A DNA stretch of 64,000 bases from Staphylococcus felis (GTDB lineage Bacteria; Bacillota; Bacilli; Staphylococcales; Staphylococcaceae), in NCBI RefSeq assembly GCF_003012915.1, contig NZ_CP027770.1, forward strand, positions 1,736,001 to 1,800,000. The letters run 5' to 3'. Within the stretch, counting starts at the first letter, position 1. The number at the start of each line of letters is the position of its first letter. The position numbers and the translations under genes are program-made. The notes below the pieces were generated by a model. It saw nothing but the letters and a program-made list of their open reading frames with translations. It did not search any database and was not told the DNA's origin. Below, in pieces: positions 1 to 10,668 of the stretch.

Positions 1-1302
1 TTCCAAATACAAACAAAGTTTCGTGACGAAAAACGCCCACGCTTTGGATTATTACGTGGACGTGAATTCATCATGAAAGATGCATATTCATTTCATGCAG
101 ATGAAGAGTCATTAATGAAGACGTATAACGACATGTATGATGCTTATTATAAAATATTTAATAGAGTCGGACTTAATGTACGTGCTGTTATGGCGGACTC
201 TGGTGCAATAGGCGGAAGTCACACACATGAATTTCATGCTTTAAGTGCTATTGGCGAAGATACGATTGTATATAGTGACAATAGCGATTATGCTGCAAAC
301 ATCGAAAAGGCAGAAGTTTTATACACACCTTCAAATCATACACATGAAGAAGAGAAGCCATTAGAAAAAATCGAAACTCCAAATGTTAAAACAGTTCAAG
401 ATTTAGCAGCATTTTTAAATGTACCACAGAGCCAAATTATCAAAACAATGATTTTTAACGTTCAAGGTGAATATGTAGTCATTTTAGTACGTGGCGATCA
501 TGAAGTGAATGAAGTAAAGGTTAAAGCAATATTTGAAACGGATGATGTTTCATTAGCAACGGAAGAAGATATTCGAAACATACTTGGCGCAAGTTCAGGA
601 TCATTAGGTCCTATTACTGATAAAGACATTAAAATTTATGCAGATCATTACGTTCAGGAACTCAATAACTTTGTCGTTGGCGCAAATGAAGATGACTATC
701 ATTATATAAATGCGAACGTAAATCGTGATTTTAAAATAGATGGTTATTTCGATTTAAGATTTATTTTAGAAGGCGAGCCATTGGCAGATGGTTCAGGCCA
801 AGCGAAATTTGCTGAAGGTATTGAAGTGGGTCAAGTATTTGTACTAGGTGATAAATATGCAAAACCAATGAAAGCGACTATTTTAAATGATCAAGGTCGT
901 GAGCAAAGTTTAACGATGGGGTGCTATGGAATAGGCGTTTCGAGAACGTTAAGTGCCATTATCGAACAGCATCATGATGATAACGGAATCATATGGCCGC
1001 AATCAGTTGCGCCTTACGAATTACATCTTATTACCATTAATCCTAAAAAGGAAGATCAAAGAGAACTTGGAGACAAACTCTATCAAGCACTTCAATCAAA
1101 ATTTGAAGTATTGTATGATGATCGGAATGAACGTGCAGGAGTCAAATTTAATGATGCTGATTTAATAGGAATCCCTGTACGTGTTGTCGTTGGGAAAAAT
1201 GCATCGGAAGGTATTGTTGAAGTTAAGCGTCGAGATAATGGCGAGCGTAATGATGTTCATATTGATAATCTTATCGAACACATTAAAAATTTATCCAATT
1301 AA
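1..1302 (+). CDS. proS: Prolyl-tRNA synthetase, C-terminal ~433 residues (5' end outside window)
   Basis: Charges tRNA-Pro with proline in the cytoplasm. The reading frame is open from base 1, so the gene begins upstream; an internal ATG at 73 is not the start. Seen: the class II motif 2 region ([10 protein letters not shown], about nt 64-93), then an inserted YbaK-like editing domain (about nt 380-780) that in the bacterial-type enzyme removes mischarged alanine, then motif 3 (GIGVSRTL, about nt 930) and the anticodon-binding domain to the stop. Family members are about 567 residues, so roughly 134 are missing. A 14-bp hairpin follows the stop. Its place just before polC is the normal staphylococcal order. 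Confidence 0.97.
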   Translation, partial: FQIQTKFRDEKRPRFGLLRGREFIMKDAYSFHADEESLMKTYNDMYDAYYKIFNRVGLNVRAVMADSGAIGGSHTHEFHALSAIGEDTIVYSDNSDYAANIEKAEVLYTPSNHTHEEEKPLEKIETPNVKTVQDLAAFLNVPQSQIIKTMIFNVQGEYVVILVRGDHEVNEVKVKAIFETDDVSLATEEDIRNILGASSGSLGPITDKDIKIYADHYVQELNNFVVGANEDDYHYINANVNRDFKIDGYFDLRFILEGEPLADGSGQAKFAEGIEVGQVFVLGDKYAKPMKATILNDQGREQSLTMGCYGIGVSRTLSAIIEQHHDDNGIIWPQSVAPYELHLITINPKKEDQRELGDKLYQALQSKFEVLYDDRNERAGVKFNDADLIGIPVRVVVGKNASEGIVEVKRRDNGERNDVHIDNLIEHIKNLSN

Positions 1303-1341
1303 ACTAAATAAACAATAAAGAGAAGAGGCACATGTTCGTAT

Positions 1342-1392
1342 GAAGTGACTGATTTTAAAATGATGAAAATCTATTTATAAATCAGTCACTTC
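1342..1392 (+). terminator. Hairpin after proS, probable terminator
   Basis: Perfect 14-bp inverted repeat (1342-1355 with 1379-1392) around a 23-nt loop, followed by a T-rich stretch. It separates proS from polC. The loop is long for an intrinsic terminator, so an mRNA 3'-end structure is equally possible. Confidence 0.6.
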
Positions 1393-1507
1393 TATGTTTT
1401 ATGTCGATGATTTTAGATATGAATAAATAACTACATAGCAAGTGACTAGATAAATTAACGTAAAAGGCATACAATAAATGATGGACTAACTGAAGGTGGT
1501 TTTAAAT

Positions 1508-4500
1508 TTGACACTACAAAATCAAGAGAAGTTTAAGATATTACTGAAACAATTAAACATGGTTGATCACTTGGATAGTGATGTAGTTGAGCAAGGTGAA
1601 TTGACGCGCATTGATGTTTCTAAAAAATTACGCGCTTGGACTTTTCATATTGCGCTACCTCATTTTTTAAAGTACGAAGATTATGCCGTATTTACGCATG
1701 CCATGCAAGAGACTTTCAAACATATTGCTAAAGTAGATTGGACTTTCGAGATTAAAGATACATCTCAACAAGATGAATATATATTAAAATACTTCAATGA
1801 ATGTATTGACCAAACACTTTTATCGCCTAAAGTAAAAGGTCAATTAAAACAAAAGCGTATGATGATGTCTGGCTCCGTAGTGAAGATATTGGTTCAAAAT
1901 GATGTTGAGCGAGATCACTTTGATAAGTCTTGCAACGGTAGCTTAGTTAAAGCATTACAGAGATGTGGCTTTGATATTCAACGTGTGGTTTTTGAAACAG
2001 ATGCTACAGGACATGATGATGACCTTGCTTCACTTGAAGCGCATATTCAACAAGAAGATCAGCAAAGCGCAAAAGAAGCTAGTGAAAAAATCGAAAAAAT
2101 GAAAGAGCAACGTGCAAAACAAGAAGAAAACAATGAGTCAACCGTTGAAAAATGTCAAATAGGTAAAGCGATTCATCCTGAACAAGTGAGACCTATTGAA
2201 TCAATTATAGAAGAAGAGTTTAAAGTTGCAGTTGAAGGGGTTATTTTTGATATTAATTTGAAAGAACTTAAAAGTGGTCGTCACATTGTCGAATTGAAGG
2301 TAACAGATTACACGGATTCATTAGTATTAAAAATGTTTACTCGTAAAAATAAAGATGACCTTGAACATTTCAAAGCATTATCTGAAGGCAAATGGATTAG
2401 AGCACAAGGACGTATTGAAGAGGATATGTTTATACGTGATTTAGTCATGATGATGTCAGATATTGAAGAAATTAAGCGATCACCTAAATTAGATAAGGCT
2501 GACGAAAAACGTGTAGAATTTCACTTACACACTTCAATGAGTCAAATGGACGGTGTGTCACATATTAGTGAATATGTGGCACAAGCGAAAAAATGGGGCC
2601 ATGAAGCAATAGCTGTAACAGATCATAACGTAGTCCAAGCATATCCTGATGCGCATGCTGCAGCAGAAAAACATGGCATTAAAATGATATATGGCATGGA
2701 AGGAATGCTTGTTGATGATGGTGTACCTATCGCTTACAAACCAACTGATAGGGTGCTAAAAGAAGCGACCTATGTCGTATTTGACGTCGAAACAACTGGG
2801 CTTTCGAATCAATATGATAAAATTATTGAGCTTGCTGCAGTTAAAGTCAAAAATGGTGAAATTATAGACAAGTTTGAAAGATTTAGTAATCCTCATGAAA
2901 AGTTGACTGAAACAATCAAAAACCTTACACATATTAATGATGATATGTTAAAAGATGCTCCTGAAATTGAGGAAGTCTTAACAGAGTTTAAAGATTGGGT
3001 TGGAGATGCCATTTTTGTTGCACATAATGCATCGTTTGATATGGGGTTTATTGATACTGGATATGAACGGCTTGGTTTTGGCGCTTCAACGAATGGTGTT
3101 ATTGATACACTTGAACTTTCTCGCACGATTAATACAAGTTACGGCAAGCACGGCTTAAATTTTTTGGCCAAAAAATATGGAGTAGAATTAACACAACATC
3201 ACCGTGCCATATACGATACTGAAGCAACTGCATATATTTTTATTAAAATGTTGGCCCAGTTAAAGGACCTTGGTGTACACAATCATTTAGATATCAATCA
3301 AAAGCTATCAAATGAAGATGCATATAAACGAGCACGTCCTCAACATGTCACATTAATTGTTCAAAACCAAACAGGCTTAAAAAACTTATTTAAAATTGTA
3401 AGCGAGTCATTGGTAACGTATTATTATAGAACGCCACGTATTCCGCGAACGCTTTTAGATGAATATCGAGAAGGATTATTGGTAGGTACCGCTTGTGATG
3501 AAGGTGAAGTGTTTACCGCTGTAATGCAACGTGATCAATCAGAGGTTGAACGTATTGCTAAGTATTATGACTATATTGAAGTACAGCCACCTGCGCTTTA
3601 TCAAGATTTGTTAGATCGTGAGTTGATACGTGATAATGAAACGCTTGTTGAAATATATGAACGGATATTAGAAGTTGGAAAGACCAATCAAATTCCAGTC
3701 ATTGCAACGGGAAATGTTCATTATGTACATGAACATGATGCCATAGCGCGTCGTATTCTTATTGCTTCTCAACCCGGGAATCCACTCAACCGTTCGACAT
3801 TACCCGAGGCTCATTTTAGAACAACAGATGAAATGCTTGATGCTTTTCATTTCTTGGGCGCAGATCGCGCTCATGAAATAGTGGTTGAAAATACTAAGGC
3901 ACTTGCAGAACGCATTGAAAAAGTGGTCCCTATTAAAGACAAACTATACACACCTAACATGGAGGGAGCTAATGAAGAAATACGTACGTTAAGTTACAAC
4001 AACGCTAAAAAATTATATGGTGAAGATTTGCCTCAAATTGTAATTGATCGTCTTGAAAAAGAACTCGAGAGTATTATCGGGAACGGGTTCGCAGTTATTT
4101 ATTTAATTTCTCAACGATTAGTTAAAAAATCTTTAGAGGATGGATACTTAGTTGGGTCACGTGGTTCGGTTGGTTCAAGTTTTGTCGCTACAATGACTGA
4201 AATTACAGAAGTGAATCCATTACCACCTCATTACATTTGCCCTAAATGTAAAAAAAGTGAGTTTTTTGATGACGGTTCAGTTGGATCTGGCTTTGATTTA
4301 CCTGATAAAACGTGCGAATGTGGTACAGAATTGATAAAGGAAGGGCAAGATATTCCTTTTGAAACATTCTTAGGATTTAAAGGTGATAAAGTACCTGATA
4401 TCGATTTAAACTTTAGTGGTGAGTATCAGCCTCAAGCACATAATTATACGAAAGTACTTTTTGGAGATGAGTACGTGTATCGTGCGGGAACAATTGGTAC

Positions 4501-5821
4501 TGTAGCTGAAAAAACGGCATTCGGTTTTGTTAAAGGATATTTAAATGATCAAGGCATTCATAAACGAGGAGCAGAAGTCGATCGATTAGTAAAGGGATGT
4601 ACTGGAGTTAAACGAACTACGGGGCAACACCCAGGCGGAATCATTGTAGTTCCAGATTATATGGATATTTATGACTTTACACCCATTCAATATCCAGCTG
4701 ATGATCAAAGCTCTTCTTGGATGACGACGCATTTTGATTTCCATTCCATACACGATAACGTCTTAAAACTGGATATTCTAGGTCACGATGATCCAACGAT
4801 GATTCGAATGCTTCAAGATTTATCTGGCATAGACCCTAAAACGATTCCAATTGATGATAAAGAAACAATGGGTATTTTTAGCTCACCTGAAACATTAGGT
4901 GTTACTGAAGAGGAAATTTTAGCTAAAACAGGAACATTTGGTGTACCTGAATTTGGAACAGGTTTCGTACGTCAAATGCTTGAAGATACAAAACCAACAA
5001 CTTTTTCAGAGCTTGTTCAAATTTCAGGGTTATCGCATGGGACTGACGTTTGGTTAGGGAATGCACAAGACCTTGTACGAAGTGGGACATGCACATTATC
5101 TAGCTGTATTGGATGTCGTGATGATATTATGGTTTATTTGATGTATGCAGGATTAGAGCCTTCACTTGCATTTAAGATTATGGAATCTGTTCGTAAGGGG
5201 AAAGGCTTGAATGAAGAGTGGGAAGCAATTATGAAAGACAATAATGTCCCAGATTGGTATTTAGATTCATGCAAAAAAATTAAATACATGTTCCCAAAAG
5301 CTCACGCAGCAGCATACGTCTTAATGGCTGTCAGAATCGCATACTTTAAGGTGCATCATCCATTGTATTATTATGCGAGCTACTTTACAGTACGTGCATC
5401 TGACTTTGATTTGTTAACAATGATTAAAGACAAGAATAGTATACGTACAACTGTTAAAGATATGTATGCTCGTTATATGGATTTAGGAAAAAAAGAAAAA
5501 GACGTATTAACCGTACTCGAGATTATGAATGAGATGGCACATCGTGGATATCGTATGCAACCAGTCAACTTGGAAAAAAGTGCAGCGTTCGAATTTTTAA
5601 TTGAAGGTGATACATTGATACCACCATTTATTGCTGTGCCAGGATTGGGTGAAAACGTTGCTAAACGTATTGTCGAAGCACGAGAAGAGGGGCCATTTTT
5701 ATCCAAAGAAGATTTAAATAAAAAAGCGGGCGTTTCACAAAAAATTATAGATTATTTAGATGAACTGGGATCATTACCAGATATGCCTGACAAAGCACAA
5801 CTTTCAATATTTGATATGTAA
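1508..5821 (+). CDS. polC: DNA polymerase III PolC-type alpha subunit
   Basis: Replicative polymerase of low-G+C Gram-positives with built-in 3'-5' proofreading. I choose the TTG at 1508 (1437 residues): a GAAGGTGG ribosome site at 1492-1499 lies 8 nt ahead, and the N-terminus then matches relatives; a GTG at 1496 sits inside that site. Domains in order: N-terminal region, OB fold, PHP start (FHLHT near 338), DEDD exonuclease inserted in the PHP domain (DVETTG at 426-431), a zinc-binding Cys cluster (C911, C914, C936, C938), the palm with catalytic D964 and D966 in DIDLNF, and a C-terminal clamp-binding tail ending QLSIFDM. The second Cys pair is CxC rather than the CxxC I recall in relatives. 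Confidence 0.98.
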   Translation: MTLQNQEKFKILLKQLNMVDHLDSDVVEQGELTRIDVSKKLRAWTFHIALPHFLKYEDYAVFTHAMQETFKHIAKVDWTFEIKDTSQQDEYILKYFNECIDQTLLSPKVKGQLKQKRMMMSGSVVKILVQNDVERDHFDKSCNGSLVKALQRCGFDIQRVVFETDATGHDDDLASLEAHIQQEDQQSAKEASEKIEKMKEQRAKQEENNESTVEKCQIGKAIHPEQVRPIESIIEEEFKVAVEGVIFDINLKELKSGRHIVELKVTDYTDSLVLKMFTRKNKDDLEHFKALSEGKWIRAQGRIEEDMFIRDLVMMMSDIEEIKRSPKLDKADEKRVEFHLHTSMSQMDGVSHISEYVAQAKKWGHEAIAVTDHNVVQAYPDAHAAAEKHGIKMIYGMEGMLVDDGVPIAYKPTDRVLKEATYVVFDVETTGLSNQYDKIIELAAVKVKNGEIIDKFERFSNPHEKLTETIKNLTHINDDMLKDAPEIEEVLTEFKDWVGDAIFVAHNASFDMGFIDTGYERLGFGASTNGVIDTLELSRTINTSYGKHGLNFLAKKYGVELTQHHRAIYDTEATAYIFIKMLAQLKDLGVHNHLDINQKLSNEDAYKRARPQHVTLIVQNQTGLKNLFKIVSESLVTYYYRTPRIPRTLLDEYREGLLVGTACDEGEVFTAVMQRDQSEVERIAKYYDYIEVQPPALYQDLLDRELIRDNETLVEIYERILEVGKTNQIPVIATGNVHYVHEHDAIARRILIASQPGNPLNRSTLPEAHFRTTDEMLDAFHFLGADRAHEIVVENTKALAERIEKVVPIKDKLYTPNMEGANEEIRTLSYNNAKKLYGEDLPQIVIDRLEKELESIIGNGFAVIYLISQRLVKKSLEDGYLVGSRGSVGSSFVATMTEITEVNPLPPHYICPKCKKSEFFDDGSVGSGFDLPDKTCECGTELIKEGQDIPFETFLGFKGDKVPDIDLNFSGEYQPQAHNYTKVLFGDEYVYRAGTIGTVAEKTAFGFVKGYLNDQGIHKRGAEVDRLVKGCTGVKRTTGQHPGGIIVVPDYMDIYDFTPIQYPADDQSSSWMTTHFDFHSIHDNVLKLDILGHDDPTMIRMLQDLSGIDPKTIPIDDKETMGIFSSPETLGVTEEEILAKTGTFGVPEFGTGFVRQMLEDTKPTTFSELVQISGLSHGTDVWLGNAQDLVRSGTCTLSSCIGCRDDIMVYLMYAGLEPSLAFKIMESVRKGKGLNEEWEAIMKDNNVPDWYLDSCKKIKYMFPKAHAAAYVLMAVRIAYFKVHHPLYYYASYFTVRASDFDLLTMIKDKNSIRTTVKDMYARYMDLGKKEKDVLTVLEIMNEMAHRGYRMQPVNLEKSAAFEFLIEGDTLIPPFIAVPGLGENVAKRIVEAREEGPFLSKEDLNKKAGVSQKIIDYLDELGSLPDMPDKAQLSIFDM

Positions 5822-5873
5822 AATGATTGAAAAAGAAATCAAAGTTTGAGTAAGCTTTAAGCATCGTGCAAAG

Positions 5874-5902
5874 TTGTCGTAAAAATACGAATGTGCTATA
5901 AT
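5874..5902 (+). promoter_or_regulatory. Promoter of the rimP-nusA-infB operon
   Basis: -35 TTGTCG at 5874-5879, 17-nt spacer, perfect -10 TATAAT at 5897-5902 preceded by an extended-10 TGC. It sits about 50 nt after the polC stop. Confidence 0.8.
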
Positions 5903-5925
5903 AGATGTGCGTATAAAATAGACTC

Positions 5926-5960
5926 AAGGAGGAAGAGTGGGTATGACCCGCTCTTTTCTC
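5926..5960 (+). promoter_or_regulatory. rimP leader: Shine-Dalgarno plus terminator-like hairpin (attenuator candidate)
   Basis: AAGGAGG (5926-5932) is followed at once by a hairpin (stem about 5935-5943 with 5947-5955, loop around ATG 5943) and a T-rich run. The arrangement looks like a transcription attenuator before the nusA operon. NusA-dependent autoregulation of the equivalent B. subtilis operon has been described, so this is the likely role here; that transfer is inference. Confidence 0.6.
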
Positions 5961-5987
5961 TTTGTTAATAGTGATAAGGGGGCTCGT

Positions 5988-6455
5988 ATGAGTAAAATTA
6001 CAGAGCAAGTTGAAACTTTAATTCATCCTGTATTAGATGAACTGAACTATGAACTCGTTGATGTTGAATTCGTGAAAGAAGGCCGTGACCATTATTTACG
6101 TGTATCGATTGATAAAGAAGGTGGCGTCGATTTAAATGATTGCACGCTTGCATCAGAGCGCATTAGCGAAGTCATGGATGAACACGATCCAATTACACAA
6201 GCATATTACCTTGATGTATCATCACCAGGAGCTGAGCGTCCAATCAAGAAAGAAAAAGATTATTACAATGCTATTAACCAACCTGTATATGTGTCACTTT
6301 ATGCGCCAATTGAGGGTGACAAAGAGTGGTTGGGACGATTGATTGAAGTATCAGATGAAGAGATTATTATAGAAGTAAAAGACAAAACAAAAGTCAAAAC
6401 GATTACAATCCCACGCGAAAAAATTGCTAAAGCAAGACATGCAGTCATGCTGTAA
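5988..6455 (+). CDS. rimP: Ribosome maturation factor RimP
   Basis: Assembly factor for the 30S subunit. 155 residues from the ATG at 5988, which has AAGGGGG at about 5976-5982 as ribosome site; this gives the usual staphylococcal N-terminus (MSKITEQ) and family length. The frame stays open upstream to GTG 5937 and ATG 5943, the latter 10 nt after a perfect AAGGAGG, so a 15-residue extension cannot be excluded. Seen: the conserved GVDLNDC and SPGAERP motifs. First gene of the rimP-nusA-rnpM-ylxQ-infB operon. Confidence 0.95.
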   Translation: MSKITEQVETLIHPVLDELNYELVDVEFVKEGRDHYLRVSIDKEGGVDLNDCTLASERISEVMDEHDPITQAYYLDVSSPGAERPIKKEKDYYNAINQPVYVSLYAPIEGDKEWLGRLIEVSDEEIIIEVKDKTKVKTITIPREKIAKARHAVML

Positions 6456-6477
6456 TGGATGTAAGGAGGAAGATTTA

Positions 6478-7635
6478 GTGGAAAGCAATGAATTATTATT
6501 AGCTACTGAATATTTAGAAAAAGAAAAGAAAATACCGAGAGAAGTTTTAATTGATGCGATTGAAGCAGCATTAATTACAGCTTATAAAAAGAACTACGAT
6601 AGCGCGCGAAACGTACGTGTTGAATTAAACTTAGACAGCGGCTCATTCCGTGTTATTTCTCGTAAAGAAGTAGTAGAGGAGGTTTTTGATGATCGTGATG
6701 AAGTTGACATTTCAACAGCATTAGTGAAAAATCCTGCTTATGAAATTGGAGATATTTATGAGGAAGACGTGACGCCTAAAGATTTTGGGCGTGTAGGGGC
6801 TCAAGCAGCCAAACAAGCGGTCATGCAACGTTTACGTGATGCAGAACGAGAGATTTTGTATGAAGAGTTTATCGATAAAGAAGAAGATATCGTGACAGGT
6901 ATCATTGACCGGGTGGATCATCGATATGTATATGTTAATTTAGGACGAACTGAAGCGGTACTATCTGAAGCAGAACGTAGCCCGAATGAAACATACTTAC
7001 CAAATGAACGTATTAAAGTGTATGTCAACAAGGTTGAACAAACAACAAAAGGACCTCAGATCTTCGTATCACGTAGTCATCCCGGCTTGTTGAAACGCCT
7101 TTTCGAACAAGAAGTACCTGAAATTTTTGAAGGTGCTGTAGAAGTGAAATCAGTTGCACGTGAGGCTGGAGATCGTTCGAAAATAAGTGTATATGCTACG
7201 AATGGTGACATCGATGCAGTCGGTGCTTGTGTAGGTGCTAAAGGTGCACGTGTAGAAGCGGTAGTAGAAGAATTGGGTGGCGAAAAAATTGATATCGTTC
7301 AATGGAGTGAAGACCCGAAAGAGTTTGTAAGTAATGCATTGAGTCCGTCACAAGTCATTGATGTTATTGTGGATGAAGAAAATCAATCAACAACTGTGAT
7401 CGTCCCGGACTATCAATTATCATTGGCTATCGGTAAAAGAGGACAAAATGCGCGTTTAGCTGCTAAATTAACAGGATGGAAAATTGATATCAAGTCAGAA
7501 AGTGATGCAGCAGCATTAAATATAGGCCAGTCGAACGAAGCAGAAGTTTTAGATAACAGTAAAAATGATATCTTTTCTGATGACTATGAAGAAGCTGAAT
7601 TAAACAGCGTTTTAGATAATAGCGAGGAAAAATAG
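6478..7635 (+). CDS. nusA: Transcription termination/antitermination factor NusA
   Basis: Binds RNA polymerase and nascent RNA and modulates pausing, termination and antitermination. 385 residues from GTG 6478, which has TAAGGAGG about 8 nt upstream; an in-frame ATG at 6424 lies inside rimP and has no ribosome site. Order seen: N-terminal polymerase-binding domain (1 to ~125), S1 domain (~135-200, [12 protein letters not shown]), two KH domains ([11 protein letters not shown] and [12 protein letters not shown]), then a short acidic tail. It lacks the C-terminal acidic repeats of the E. coli protein, as is normal for Firmicutes. It lies 22 nt after rimP. Confidence 0.97.
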   Translation: MESNELLLATEYLEKEKKIPREVLIDAIEAALITAYKKNYDSARNVRVELNLDSGSFRVISRKEVVEEVFDDRDEVDISTALVKNPAYEIGDIYEEDVTPKDFGRVGAQAAKQAVMQRLRDAEREILYEEFIDKEEDIVTGIIDRVDHRYVYVNLGRTEAVLSEAERSPNETYLPNERIKVYVNKVEQTTKGPQIFVSRSHPGLLKRLFEQEVPEIFEGAVEVKSVAREAGDRSKISVYATNGDIDAVGACVGAKGARVEAVVEELGGEKIDIVQWSEDPKEFVSNALSPSQVIDVIVDEENQSTTVIVPDYQLSLAIGKRGQNARLAAKLTGWKIDIKSESDAAALNIGQSNEAEVLDNSKNDIFSDDYEEAELNSVLDNSEEK

Positions 7636-7646
7636 GAGGGATTTTG

Positions 7647-7934
7647 ATGAAGAAACGTAAAATTCCTATGAGAAAATGTATCCTTTCGAATGAAATGAAG
7701 CCTAAAAAAGAGATGATTCGTGTCGTCCAGAATAAAGAAGGAGACATTTCAGCTGATGCAACTGGCAAGAAGCAAGGTCGTGGCGCATATGTTTCTAAAG
7801 ATGTGGCATTAGTAGAGAAAGCACAACAAGAGCAAAAGTTAGAACAATTTTTTAAAGCATCACAAGAAACGCTAGCCCCGGTCTACAAGGAAATTATTAG
7901 ACTTATTTACAGAGAAGAGATACCTACAAAATGA
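7647..7934 (+). CDS. rnpM: RNase P modulator RnpM (YlxR, DUF448)
   Basis: Small RNA-binding protein of the YlxR family; the B. subtilis homologue has been reported to bind RNase P RNA and modulate its activity. 95 residues from ATG 7647, 6 nt after AGGAGGG; a TTG at 7644 is too close to that site. Signature seen: MRKC near the start, KKEMIRVV, and GRGAYVS. The stop overlaps the start of ylxQ (ATGA), so the two are translationally coupled. Confidence 0.93.
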   Translation: MKKRKIPMRKCILSNEMKPKKEMIRVVQNKEGDISADATGKKQGRGAYVSKDVALVEKAQQEQKLEQFFKASQETLAPVYKEIIRLIYREEIPTK

Positions 7935-8236
7935 ACCATCAATCATTTTTAAATTTTTTAGGTATAGCGATGCGTGCAGGTAAAGTGAAAACAGGGGAAG
8001 CAGTTATTTTAACTGAACTTAAAAAAAAGCAACTTAAATTGGTACTAATTGCCAAAGATGCATCAAAAAATACACAACATCAGATGATTAATAAATGTAA
8101 CACATATCAAATACCATATCGTATCGTATGCGATCGCTTTGAATTAGGAAATGCTCTGGGAAAAAGTGCACGTGTTAATGTAGGTATAACAGATCAGGGA
8201 TTTGCCAAAAAGCTGATATCAATGATTGATGAATAA
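7931..8236 (+). CDS. ylxQ: L7Ae-family RNA-binding protein YlxQ
   Basis: 101-residue member of the L7Ae/L30e/Gadd45 family, which binds kink-turn RNA. Overlaps the rnpM stop by 4 nt. Visible: [13 protein letters not shown] and the IAKDASKNT helix typical of the fold. Lies between rnpM and infB, as in other Firmicutes. Its physiological RNA target is not evident from sequence. Confidence 0.9.
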   Translation: MNHQSFLNFLGIAMRAGKVKTGEAVILTELKKKQLKLVLIAKDASKNTQHQMINKCNTYQIPYRIVCDRFELGNALGKSARVNVGITDQGFAKKLISMIDE

Positions 8237-8252
8237 CGTAAGGAGTGGTTTA

Positions 8253-10337
8253 ATGAGTAAACAAAGAATATATGAATATGCAAAAGGATTAAATATAAAA
8301 AGTAAAGAAATTATTGATGAGTTAAAGAAAAATGGTGTAGAAGTGTCGAACCATATGCAAACATTAGAGGACGATCAAATTAAACAATTAGACAAAGTGT
8401 TTAAAAAAGAAAACACAGATAATCAAAAACCACAAAAAACTACTCAAACAAATCACAAGAATAAACAACAAAACAAAAAACAAAAAAACAACGCTAACAA
8501 TCAAAAGAATAATAAGAAGAATCAAAAAGGTAAAAATAATAAGAAACAACAAAAGCAACCTGAACCCAAAACGCCAAAAGAATTACCATCTAAAATCACA
8601 TATACTGATGGAATTACAGTAGGCGAAGTTGCTGAAAAGATGGGGGTTGACTCATCAGAAATTATTAAAAAATTATTCTTACTTGGAATCATGGCAAATA
8701 TTAACCAATCACTCGATATCGAAGCACTTGAGCTTATTGCTTCAGATTATGGTATTGAACTGGAAGAAGAAGTTGTCATTGATGATAATGATTTAGATAT
8801 CTATTTTGAAGATGTTGAAGCAGATGAAGATGCGAAAGAACGTCCAGCAGTTGTGACAATTATGGGGCACGTTGACCACGGTAAAACCACATTATTAGAC
8901 TCGATACGTAATACGCGAGTAACTGAAGGTGAAGCGGGTGGTATTACACAACATATTGGTGCATATCAAATTGAAAACAAAGGTAAAAAAATCACTTTCT
9001 TAGATACACCAGGACATGCGGCATTCACAACAATGCGTGCACGTGGTGCTCAAGTGACTGATATCACAATTTTAGTAGTGGCAGCTGATGATGGTGTTAT
9101 GCCTCAAACAATTGAAGCAATCAATCATGCAAAAGCAGCAGAAGTACCCATTATCGTTGCGGTAAACAAAATTGACAAGCCAACAGCAAATCCGGACAGA
9201 GTTATGCAAGAGTTAGCAGAATATAACTTGATTCCAGAAGACTGGGGTGGCGACACAATCTTTGTACCACTTTCAGCATTAAGCGGTGATGGTATTGATG
9301 ACTTATTAGAGATGCTCGTACTTGTATCAGAAGTACAAGAACTTAAAGCCAACGCTGACAAAGCAGCAGTAGGTACAGTTATTGAAGCCGAACTAGATAA
9401 ATCACGTGGACCGGCAGCTTCTTTATTAGTTCAAAATGGGACACTTAATGTTGGAGATGCTTTAGTAGTTGGTAATACACACGGTAAAGTTCGTGCTATG
9501 GTCAATGATTTGGGTAAACGTATTAAAACTGCAGGTCCATCAACACCTGTTGAAATCACGGGACTTAATGATGTACCACAAGCAGGAGACCGCTTTGTTG
9601 TATTTAAAGATGAGAAAAAAGCACGCCGTATTGGAGGAGCGCGTGAAGAGCAAAATATCATTCAACAACGTCAAGAAAGTAAAAATGTTTCGCTTGATAA
9701 CTTATTCGAGCAAATGAAACAAGGTGAGATGAAAGATCTTAATGTCATTATTAAAGGTGATGTTCAAGGTTCAGTTGAAGCACTTGCTGCATCTTTAATG
9801 AAAATTGATGTTGAAGGTGTAAATGTACGCATTATTCATACAGCTACAGGTGCCATTAATGAATCTGACGTAACGTTAGCGAATGCCTCAAACGGTATTA
9901 TTATCGGATTTAATGTTCGTCCGGATGCAGGTGCAAAACGTGCAGCTGAAGCAGAAAATGTAGATATGCGTTTACACCGTGTTATTTATAATGTCATTGA
10001 AGAAATTGAAGCAGCTATGAAAGGAATGCTTGATCCAGAGTTTGAAGAAAAAGTCATTGGTCAAGCAGAAGTGCGTCAAACATTCAAAGTATCCAAAGTC
10101 GGTACAATTGCAGGTTGTTATGTTACTGACGGTAAAATTACGAGAGATTCAGGTGTGCGTGTCATTCGTGATGGTATCGTGCAATTTGAGGGTAATTTAG
10201 ATACACTTAAGCGTTTCAAAGATGATGCTAAAGAAGTCGCTCAAGGTTACGAATGTGGTATCACGATTGAAAAATACAATGATATCAAGGAAGGCGATAT
10301 CATTGAGGCGTATGTTATGGTTGAAGTTGAAAGATAA
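8253..10337 (+). CDS. infB: Translation initiation factor IF-2
   Basis: GTPase that delivers initiator fMet-tRNA to the 30S subunit and promotes subunit joining. 694 residues from ATG 8253, preceded by TAAGGAG; the in-frame upstream codon at 8226 overlaps ylxQ. Order: a small N-terminal IF2N domain, a low-complexity Lys/Gln/Asn-rich linker (about 55-115), a second IF2N-like segment, then the G domain with G1 GHVDHGKTT (205-213), DTPGH and NKID, and domains II to IV including the tRNA-binding C-terminus. Last gene of the operon; no ylxP follows, unlike B. subtilis. Confidence 0.97.
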   Translation: MSKQRIYEYAKGLNIKSKEIIDELKKNGVEVSNHMQTLEDDQIKQLDKVFKKENTDNQKPQKTTQTNHKNKQQNKKQKNNANNQKNNKKNQKGKNNKKQQKQPEPKTPKELPSKITYTDGITVGEVAEKMGVDSSEIIKKLFLLGIMANINQSLDIEALELIASDYGIELEEEVVIDDNDLDIYFEDVEADEDAKERPAVVTIMGHVDHGKTTLLDSIRNTRVTEGEAGGITQHIGAYQIENKGKKITFLDTPGHAAFTTMRARGAQVTDITILVVAADDGVMPQTIEAINHAKAAEVPIIVAVNKIDKPTANPDRVMQELAEYNLIPEDWGGDTIFVPLSALSGDGIDDLLEMLVLVSEVQELKANADKAAVGTVIEAELDKSRGPAASLLVQNGTLNVGDALVVGNTHGKVRAMVNDLGKRIKTAGPSTPVEITGLNDVPQAGDRFVVFKDEKKARRIGGAREEQNIIQQRQESKNVSLDNLFEQMKQGEMKDLNVIIKGDVQGSVEALAASLMKIDVEGVNVRIIHTATGAINESDVTLANASNGIIIGFNVRPDAGAKRAAEAENVDMRLHRVIYNVIEEIEAAMKGMLDPEFEEKVIGQAEVRQTFKVSKVGTIAGCYVTDGKITRDSGVRVIRDGIVQFEGNLDTLKRFKDDAKEVAQGYECGITIEKYNDIKEGDIIEAYVMVEVER

Positions 10338-10668
10338 ACATTGTTGAAAATATAAAATAATTTTTTTAATGAGGTTGAAATAGGTGTGTCGCCATTTTGA
10401 GTAGAGATAGGTCTTTGTAAGAATTGATGAGAGTGTGGCTTATTTACTAATGTAAAAGAAAGCAATTACTAGGTCATCTAAGTTTTGATACTTTTATCTT
10501 GTACTCAAACGGATAAGCGCTCTCAATTTCAACCTCTTATTTAATAACTGTTATGATTGTGTCTATGTATGTCTCAATATGTATTTCATTGACGGTCGTT
10601 TTGCTGTTCCTATATAATATTATATTGAAGAAATTGCTACGTAGTATGTTGATAAAGAGGTGAAAAAC
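10338..10668. other. infB-rbfA spacer with long-range inverted repeat and rbfA promoter
   Basis: 331 nt without a convincing gene. An 11-bp perfect inverted repeat (GAGGTTGAAAT at 10371-10381, its complement at 10526-10536) encloses about 144 nt, suggesting a folded 3' UTR or a small RNA. The rbfA promoter lies to its right. A 72-codon reverse-strand ORF here has no family likeness and I leave it out. Confidence 0.55.
10589..10618 (+). promoter_or_regulatory. Promoter of rbfA-truB-ribF
   Basis: -35 TTGACG at 10589-10594, 18-nt spacer, -10 TATAAT at 10613-10618, about 50 nt before the rbfA start. Confidence 0.75.

Noticed and set aside
953-1165. 70-codon forward ORF inside proS
   Set aside because: Shadow frame of a strongly conserved synthetase, no ribosome site of its own.
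10247-10465. 72-codon reverse ORF across the infB end and spacer
   Set aside because: Composition is unlike a protein, half lies antisense to infB and no ribosome site is seen.
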